From Klebsiella indica (GTDB lineage Bacteria; Pseudomonadota; Gammaproteobacteria; Enterobacterales; Enterobacteriaceae), in the NCBI RefSeq assembly GCF_005860775.1, contig NZ_VCHQ01000034.1, forward strand, positions 1 to 64,000: a stretch of DNA of 64,000 bases, read 5' to 3'. Numbering within the stretch: the first letter of the stretch is position 1; every line of letters starts with the position of its first letter. Below the pieces are notes generated by a model that worked only from the letters and a program-made list of their open reading frames with translations, ran no database searches and was not told where the DNA came from. Positions 56,768-64,000 of this stretch are shown in pieces. A program made the translations under genes and the position numbers.

Positions 56768-57754
56768 TTACACTACACCTGCGCGCAGGAGATCGTGCAT
56801 ATGTACCACACCCAGTAGACGGTCGCCATCAGCAACCAGTACGCAGGTGATGTGACGAGATTGCATCAGGTTCAGCGCATCGACGGCCAGCGTGCCGGGA
56901 CGGATGCGGATACCGCCTCGCGTCATTACCTCGGCAATACTGGCATTGCGCATATCGATGCCAGTATCAAATACCCGGCGTAGATCGCCATCGGTGAAAA
57001 TGCCGATGATGTTCATTTCATCATCGCAGATCGCGGTCATGCCCAGATTTTTACGTGTGATCTCCAGTAACGCATCGCGCAGCGTGGCGCGCAGGCTAAC
57101 GTGCGGAATCTCATCGCCGGTGTGCATAATATCATTAACTCGCAGGAGCAGTTTACGTCCCAGCGCGCCGCCGGGATGCGACAACGCAAAATCTTCAGCG
57201 GTAAAACCGCGTGCTTCCAGCAGTGCCACCGCGAGCGCATCGCCCATAACCAGCGCGGCGGTCGTGCTTGTTGTTGGCGCCAGCCCCAGTGGACACGCCT
57301 CTTTAGGGACCTTGACGCATAAATGAATATCCGCTGCGCGCGCCATGCTGCTTTCAGGGCGACTGGTCATGCAAATTAATGAAACCTGCTGACGCTTGAG
57401 GACAGGGATCAGGGCGAGAATTTCATTGGATTCACCGGAGTTAGACAGTGCGATAACCACGTCATGTGAGGTGACCATGCCTAAATCACCGTGCGCGGCT
57501 TCGCCTGGATGAACAAAAAATGACGGTGTGCCGGTGCTGGCAAAGGTGGCCGCCATTTTACGTCCGATGTGGCCGGATTTGCCCATCCCCATCACCACCA
57601 CTTTTCCGCTACAGCGAAAAATGGTCTCACAGGCGCGGGTAAAATCTTCATTAATGTATTGATCGAGCTGCGTCAGACCTTCACGTTCAATTTCCAGAAC
57701 CTCACGGCCTGCCCGTTGAAAGTCAAAATCCGCTGGCAAATCTGTTTGCGACAT
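56768..57754 (-). CDS. kdsD: D-arabinose 5-phosphate isomerase KdsD
   Basis: A 328-residue enzyme that makes arabinose-5-phosphate from ribulose-5-phosphate, the first committed precursor of KDO. The sugar isomerase (SIS) domain (about 35-180) has VVMGMGKSGHIGRKMAATF and SNSGESNEIL. Two CBS domains follow (about 205-325). The start at MSQTDLP gives the E. coli length. Confidence 0.97.
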   Translation of the reverse strand: MSQTDLPADFDFQRAGREVLEIEREGLTQLDQYINEDFTRACETIFRCSGKVVVMGMGKSGHIGRKMAATFASTGTPSFFVHPGEAAHGDLGMVTSHDVVIALSNSGESNEILALIPVLKRQQVSLICMTSRPESSMARAADIHLCVKVPKEACPLGLAPTTSTTAALVMGDALAVALLEARGFTAEDFALSHPGGALGRKLLLRVNDIMHTGDEIPHVSLRATLRDALLEITRKNLGMTAICDDEMNIIGIFTDGDLRRVFDTGIDMRNASIAEVMTRGGIRIRPGTLAVDALNLMQSRHITCVLVADGDRLLGVVHMHDLLRAGVV

Positions 57755-57768
57755 AATGTTATCCCGAA

Positions 57769-58746
57769 TCATTCAACGAAGAGCGGCGCTGTCCAGTACA
57801 GCATCGCCAACCAAAGCACAAAACCGCAAACTAACAGGGCACCGACAAGCCTGCCTGGCTGCTGTTTACGACGCCAGCACAGTAGGGCAAACACCAGGCT
57901 GACCAGCAGCATGACGCCATAGTCGCGGGTGAAGGCCTCTGCGGTGAAGGCGCCAGGGGCAATTAGCGCGGGGAGGCCGAGGACGAGCACAATGTTAAGA
58001 ATATTCGCGCCAATGATATTCCCGATAGCAATATCATTTTCACCTTTTCGCGCCCCGGCGATAGCGGTTGCCAGTTCCGGTAAGCTGGTGCCTATGGCCA
58101 CCACCGTTAAGCCAACGCTCAGCTCGCTGATGGCAAAAAAGTTTGCCAGTACCGTGGCGTTATCAACGACCATTCGCGCGGCCATTGGCATCACAATCAA
58201 CGCAACGCCCAGCCAAAGCAAGGCGACGGGAAGCGACCCTTCACGTGGCAGCTCCGCCAGCTGTTCGCGGGTCAGGCTATCGCTACCCTGACGTTCCGCG
58301 AGACGGGCGATTTTAAGGGTGAACAGTAGCCAGAGTACGGCCAGCGTCAGTAAAAAAAAGCCATCCATCCTCGTGAGCTGCCCGTCATATAGCACAACCC
58401 CCGCCAGTAAACTGACCAGCAACATTAGCGGTAATTCACGACGCAGGATATCAGAATGCACGGTAAAAGGCTGAAACAGCGCAGTGATACCGAGAATCAA
58501 CAGAATATTGGTGATATTCGATCCGAGCGCGGTGCCAATCGCCAGCTCGGTTTGCCCGTGGAGGGAGGCGGCGGTGGAGACGATGATTTCCGGTAAACTG
58601 GTACCGATGCTGACCACCGTCATGCCAATAATAAGCGGGGGGATCCCCAGGAGACGGCAAAGTATTGAAGCGGCGTAGACCAGACGATCGGCGCTGTAGA
58701 CAACCAGCAATAAACCAATAATTAACAGAGCCGTCGCTAAGAGCAT
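57769..58746 (-). CDS. yrbG: Calcium/sodium:cation exchanger family protein YrbG
   Basis: A 325-residue membrane protein of the CaCA exchanger superfamily with ten hydrophobic segments in two inverted halves. Each half carries an alpha-repeat: VVSIGTSLPEIIVS with GSNITNILLILG, and VVAIGTSLPELATA with GANILNIVLVLG. E. coli YrbG has the same length; its ion and direction are not established. First gene of the kds/lpt transcript, though it may have a separate promoter. Confidence 0.95.
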   Translation of the reverse strand: MLLATALLIIGLLLVVYSADRLVYAASILCRLLGIPPLIIGMTVVSIGTSLPEIIVSTAASLHGQTELAIGTALGSNITNILLILGITALFQPFTVHSDILRRELPLMLLVSLLAGVVLYDGQLTRMDGFFLLTLAVLWLLFTLKIARLAERQGSDSLTREQLAELPREGSLPVALLWLGVALIVMPMAARMVVDNATVLANFFAISELSVGLTVVAIGTSLPELATAIAGARKGENDIAIGNIIGANILNIVLVLGLPALIAPGAFTAEAFTRDYGVMLLVSLVFALLCWRRKQQPGRLVGALLVCGFVLWLAMLYWTAPLFVE

Positions 58747-59064
58747 CTAACGTCCTTTCTTCAGGTATAATCGTCGCCTCGCTGGCCGTCCGTAGGCAGC
58801 GTAACGAATTCTTAATTTTGACTTTATACCCGTCATACTTCAAGTTGCATGTGCATTGACGCTGAGTGACTCGTTTTATTCATGGGATTTATCCTTATGG
58901 GCGGTGACTCTGCGGTGCGCGTTATTTAGGGAATATGTGCGGAAAAAGTAAAACAAATGCCAGTTTTGGTTAACCGGGGCGGGTAAGTTTCTGTAAAAAT
59001 GTTGGGTTTGTGGTGAAAGAAAGCGCCATGCTTATCCCGATGGGTGTCTAGTAAGGATGATTTT
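58747..59064. other. yrbG-mlaF divergent region with repeat copy 3
   Basis: A 318-base divergent gap holding promoters for yrbG (minus) and the mla operon (plus). It includes a dispersed repeat at 58825-58851 (TATACCCGTCATACTTCAAG, then TTGCATG), followed by CATTGACGCTGAGTGACTCG, a frequent companion of this repeat in enterics. mlaF begins after a weak AAGGATG site. No confident -35/-10 pair is called. Confidence 0.55.
58825..58851. repeat. Dispersed enteric repeat, copy 3
   Basis: TATACCCGTCATACTTCAAG continuing TTGCATG. It shares the 16-base core TACCCGTCATACTTCA with the copy at 21761-21776 and aligns without gaps to 27774-27800. Orientation is the same as the other two copies. Function unknown. 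Confidence 0.7.
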
Positions 59065-60667
<1,603 letters not shown>

Positions 60668-60671
60668 GTTC

Positions 60672-61223
60672 ATGCAAACGAGAAAAAATGAAATTTGGGT
60701 CGGTGTGTTCTTGCTGGTCGCGCTGCTGGCCGCGTTGTTTGTCTGCCTGAAAGCGGCGAACGTGACTTCCTTGCGTACGGAACCGACCTATCGGCTCTAT
60801 GCCACCTTTGACAATATCGGCGGCCTGAAAGTGCGTTCTCCGGTGCGTATCGGCGGTGTCGTGGTGGGACGCGTTGAGGATATTTCGCTTGACCCGCAAA
60901 CTTATCTGCCGCGGGTGACTCTCGATATTGATAAACGCTATAACCACATTCCGGACACCAGCTCGCTGGCAATCAGAACTTCCGGCCTGCTAGGGGAACA
61001 GTATCTGGCGATGAATATTGGTTTTGAAGATCCTGACCTGGGAACCTCTATCCTTAAAGATGGCGGCACTATCCAGGACACCAAATCTGCAATGGTGCTG
61101 GAAGATCTGATCGGTCAGTTCCTTTACAACAGTAAAGGCGGTGACAATAAGAATTCTGGCGATGATCGGGCTGCGAGCGAGGGGCATACTGATGCCACGC
61201 AGCCAGCCGGCACGACGCATTAA
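60672..61223 (+). CDS. mlaD: Phospholipid transport MCE protein MlaD
   Basis: A 183-residue MCE-domain protein anchored by one N-terminal helix (about 8-26). It forms a hexameric ring on MlaE for lipid passage. The MCE signature GGLKVRSPVRIGGVVVGRV and the C-terminal helix region with TSGLLGEQYLAMN are present, followed by an acidic disordered tail. Length equals E. coli. It starts 4 bases after mlaE. Confidence 0.97.
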   Translation: MQTRKNEIWVGVFLLVALLAALFVCLKAANVTSLRTEPTYRLYATFDNIGGLKVRSPVRIGGVVVGRVEDISLDPQTYLPRVTLDIDKRYNHIPDTSSLAIRTSGLLGEQYLAMNIGFEDPDLGTSILKDGGTIQDTKSAMVLEDLIGQFLYNSKGGDNKNSGDDRAASEGHTDATQPAGTTH

Positions 61224-61241
61224 TTTCAGGAGAGATGAGAC

Positions 61242-61877
61242 ATGTTTAAACGCTTACTAATGGTCGCCATGCTGGTGATTGCTCCTTTGACCGCGGCCGC
61301 CGCTGCGGATCAATCTAATCCATATAAGCTGATGAACGAAGCGGCGCAGAAAACCTTTGATCGCCTGAAGAACGAACAGCCGAAAATTCAGGCCAACCCG
61401 AACTACCTGCGCGATATCGTCGATCAGGAACTGTTGCCGTATGTTCAGGTTAAATATGCCGGCGCACTGGTGTTGGGACGTTACTACAAGGAGGCCACGC
61501 CGGCGCAACGTGAAGCCTATTTCGCCGCCTTCCGCGAATACCTGAAACAGGCCTATGGTCAGGCCCTGGCGATGTATCATGGTCAGACCTATCAGATTGA
61601 GCCGGAGAGGCCGTTGGGCGATGCGACCATTATTCCTATCCGCGTAACCATTCTTGATCCGAATGGTCGCCCACCGGTTCGTCTTGATTTTCAGTGGCGT
61701 AAAAATACCCAAACCGGTAACTGGCAGGCTTACGATATGATTGCGGAAGGGGTAAGCATGATCACCACCAAGCAGAACGAGTGGAGCGATCTGCTGCGTA
61801 CTAAAGGGATTGATGGCCTGACGGCGCAACTGAAGTTAATTTCCGCACAGCCAATTACTCTGGAACAGAAAAAATAA
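61242..61877 (+). CDS. mlaC: Periplasmic phospholipid-binding protein MlaC
   Basis: A 211-residue soluble carrier that shuttles phospholipid between the outer-membrane MlaA complex and MlaFEDB. The signal peptide is [21 protein letters not shown], cleaved before ADQSNPY. The body is the MlaC/Ttg2D fold with [21 protein letters not shown] split-visible. Its stop overlaps the mlaB start (TAATG). Confidence 0.97.
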   Translation: MFKRLLMVAMLVIAPLTAAAAADQSNPYKLMNEAAQKTFDRLKNEQPKIQANPNYLRDIVDQELLPYVQVKYAGALVLGRYYKEATPAQREAYFAAFREYLKQAYGQALAMYHGQTYQIEPERPLGDATIIPIRVTILDPNGRPPVRLDFQWRKNTQTGNWQAYDMIAEGVSMITTKQNEWSDLLRTKGIDGLTAQLKLISAQPITLEQKK

Positions 61878-62167
61878 TGGCCGGGCAACTGAGCTGGGAC
61901 CGTGACGGCGAGACGCTGACGCTACGCGGGGAACTGGATCAGGATTTCCTGCTCCCGCTCTGGCAGGCGCGCGCTCAGGCAACGGTTGGCGTATCGGCAA
62001 TTGACCTCAGTGCAGTGACACGTGTGGATACTGCCGGACTGGCGCTATTAGTGCATTTTATCGCGCTGGTTCGCCGGCAGGGCCGGGAAGCGAACGTGAT
62101 CGGCCAGAGTGAAAATCTGCAGACGCTGGTCCGGTTATATAACCTTCCTGCCGATATGATCCCATAA
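61877..62167 (+). CDS. mlaB: STAS-domain protein MlaB
   Basis: A 96-residue cytoplasmic STAS-domain protein that binds and stabilises MlaF. The anti-sigma-antagonist-like core IDLSAVTRVDTAGLALLVHF includes the conserved threonine next to the usual phosphorylation site. It is noticeably diverged from E. coli MlaB in its C-terminal half, as is common for this gene. Translationally coupled to mlaC. Confidence 0.94.
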   Translation: MAGQLSWDRDGETLTLRGELDQDFLLPLWQARAQATVGVSAIDLSAVTRVDTAGLALLVHFIALVRRQGREANVIGQSENLQTLVRLYNLPADMIP

Positions 62168-62200
62168 TTTTTTCAATGAGTTATTGCTGAAGCTATTCTG

Positions 62201-62233
62201 AAAGCCCCGTCAAACTTTTTGATGGGGCTTTTT
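62201..62233 (+). terminator. mla operon terminator
   Basis: Hairpin AAGCCCCGTC...GATGGGGCTT followed by TTTGC, 33 bases after the mlaB stop. The T-tract is moderate. Confidence 0.85.
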
Positions 62234-62303
62234 GCTTGTTTAAGACAGCGCCACTTTCCTCTAAGATGTTGGGCTGTTTTCACTATCAGATAAATGTTAG
62301 CCC

Positions 62304-62558
62304 ATGGAAAATCATGAAATTCAGACTGTGCTGATGAACGCACTCTCCCTTCAGGAAGTCCACGTCTCTGGAGATGGTAGCCATTTTCAGGTTATTGCTG
62401 TGGGTGAGATGTTCGACGGCATGAGCCGGGTCAAGAAGCAGCAGACGATCTACGCCCCGCTGATGGAATATATTGCCGATAATCGCATTCATGCTCTGTC
62501 AATTAAAGCGTTTACCCCGCAGGAGTGGGCGCGAGACCGCAAACTTAATGGCTTTTAA
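62304..62558 (+). CDS. ibaG: BolA-like iron-sulfur protein IbaG
   Basis: An 84-residue BolA-family protein that binds [2Fe-2S] clusters with the monothiol glutaredoxin GrxD and responds to acid. The BolA core [25 protein letters not shown] includes the conserved histidine, and the C-terminus is [13 protein letters not shown]. Near-identical to E. coli IbaG. It precedes murA by 54 bases and is probably co-transcribed. Confidence 0.96.
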   Translation: MENHEIQTVLMNALSLQEVHVSGDGSHFQVIAVGEMFDGMSRVKKQQTIYAPLMEYIADNRIHALSIKAFTPQEWARDRKLNGF

Positions 62559-62597
62559 GCTGTGGGGATGTTCCCCGCAGCGTATGTGAATTCTTAA

Positions 62598-63872
<1,275 letters not shown>

Positions 63873-63885
63873 ATCGGTAGCGGCA

Positions 63886-63920
63886 GCAGCCCTCTGGCGT
63901 AGGTGCAAGGGCTGCTGTTT
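63886..63920 (+). terminator. murA terminator
   Basis: AGCAGCCCT and AGGGCTGCT pair around a 14-base loop, followed by GTTTATAA, between convergent murA and sfsB. It can act in both directions. Confidence 0.8.
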
Positions 63921-63931
63921 ATAACCGTACG

Positions 63932-64000
63932 TTACTTACTCTTCTTTCTCTGACGCATCATCTGCGTCCTGTCGATGAACTGATGGGTATCAGGGTCGTG
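63932..64000 (-). CDS. sfsB: sfsB 3' end (partial): Ner-like DNA-binding protein
   Basis: The minus strand reads HDPDTHQFIDRTQMMRQRKK followed by SK and a TAA stop (63932-63934). This matches the end of E. coli SfsB (Nlp), remembered as HDPQTHEFIDRTQLMR plus a basic tail. SfsB is a small Mu Ner-like helix-turn-helix protein that influences maltose genes. Only 22 codons lie in the window; the start is outside. murA-sfsB adjacency is as in E. coli. Confidence 0.88.
   Translation of the reverse strand, partial: HDPDTHQFIDRTQMMRQRKKSK

Overview
The window is chromosomal backbone DNA from an enteric gammaproteobacterium of the Salmonella/Citrobacter branch of Enterobacteriaceae. Nearly every gene has a recognisable E. 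coli K-12 counterpart, and several (fis, mreB, rng, rpsI, rplM) read as near-identical proteins from memory. Two points fit that branch: msrPQ lies beside accBC, and an argR-proximal yhcN is duplicated. PanF, ElbB and MurA differ at many positions from the E. coli and S. Typhimurium proteins as I remember them, so Citrobacter or a non-Typhimurium Salmonella is more likely than E. coli. The species cannot be fixed from this reading alone.

Layout. 1-1112: the 3' end of an rrnD-type ribosomal operon (23S end, 5S, tRNA-Thr(GGU), second 5S, terminator). 1293-5514 (+): yhdT-panF-prmA and dusB-fis. 5837-10720 (-): accC, accB, msrQ, msrP, acuI. 10938-21713 (+): csrD, mreBCD, yhdE, rng, yhdP, then tldD. 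23523-27697: aaeR and the divergent aaeXAB efflux operon. 27820-30953: yhcO, two yhcN-type genes, argR, mdh. 31227-34312 (-): degS, degQ, zapG. 34503-38135 (+): zapE, rplM-rpsI, sspAB. 38236-39180: the wreck of a sialic-acid (nan) operon with nanE as its only intact gene. 39262-45150 (-): gltD-gltB. 45824-50794 (+): yhcC, arcB (with the ArcZ small RNA opposite its 3' end), elbB, mtgA. 50854-58746 (-): npr, rapZ, ptsN, hpf, rpoN, lptBAC, kdsC, kdsD, yrbG. 59065-63872 (+): mlaFEDCB, ibaG, murA. The last 69 bases are the 3' end of sfsB (-).

How it fits together. Much of the window serves growth and envelope construction: rRNA and Fis, ribosomal proteins, fatty-acid initiation (AccBC), the rod-shape complex (MreBCD), LPS core and transport (KdsCD, LptABC), outer-membrane lipid asymmetry (Mla), peptidoglycan (MurA, MtgA), periplasmic proteases and oxidised-methionine repair (DegS, DegQ, MsrPQ). 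Nitrogen and redox control (GltBD, RpoN, PtsN/Npr, ArcB/ArcZ, Mdh) form a second theme.

The notable departures from the usual enteric layout are structural. (1) The yhdT-panF-prmA-dusB-fis block is flipped relative to accBC, sits directly after the rRNA operon, and lacks the yhdJ/acrEF neighbourhood that normally follows fis. (2) The nan operon has been eroded to nanE plus fragments. (3) Recognisable rrnB T1-T2-type spacer sequence lies between the first 5S and tRNA-Thr and again after the second 5S. No prophage, insertion sequence, CRISPR array, toxin-antitoxin pair or new defence system was seen.
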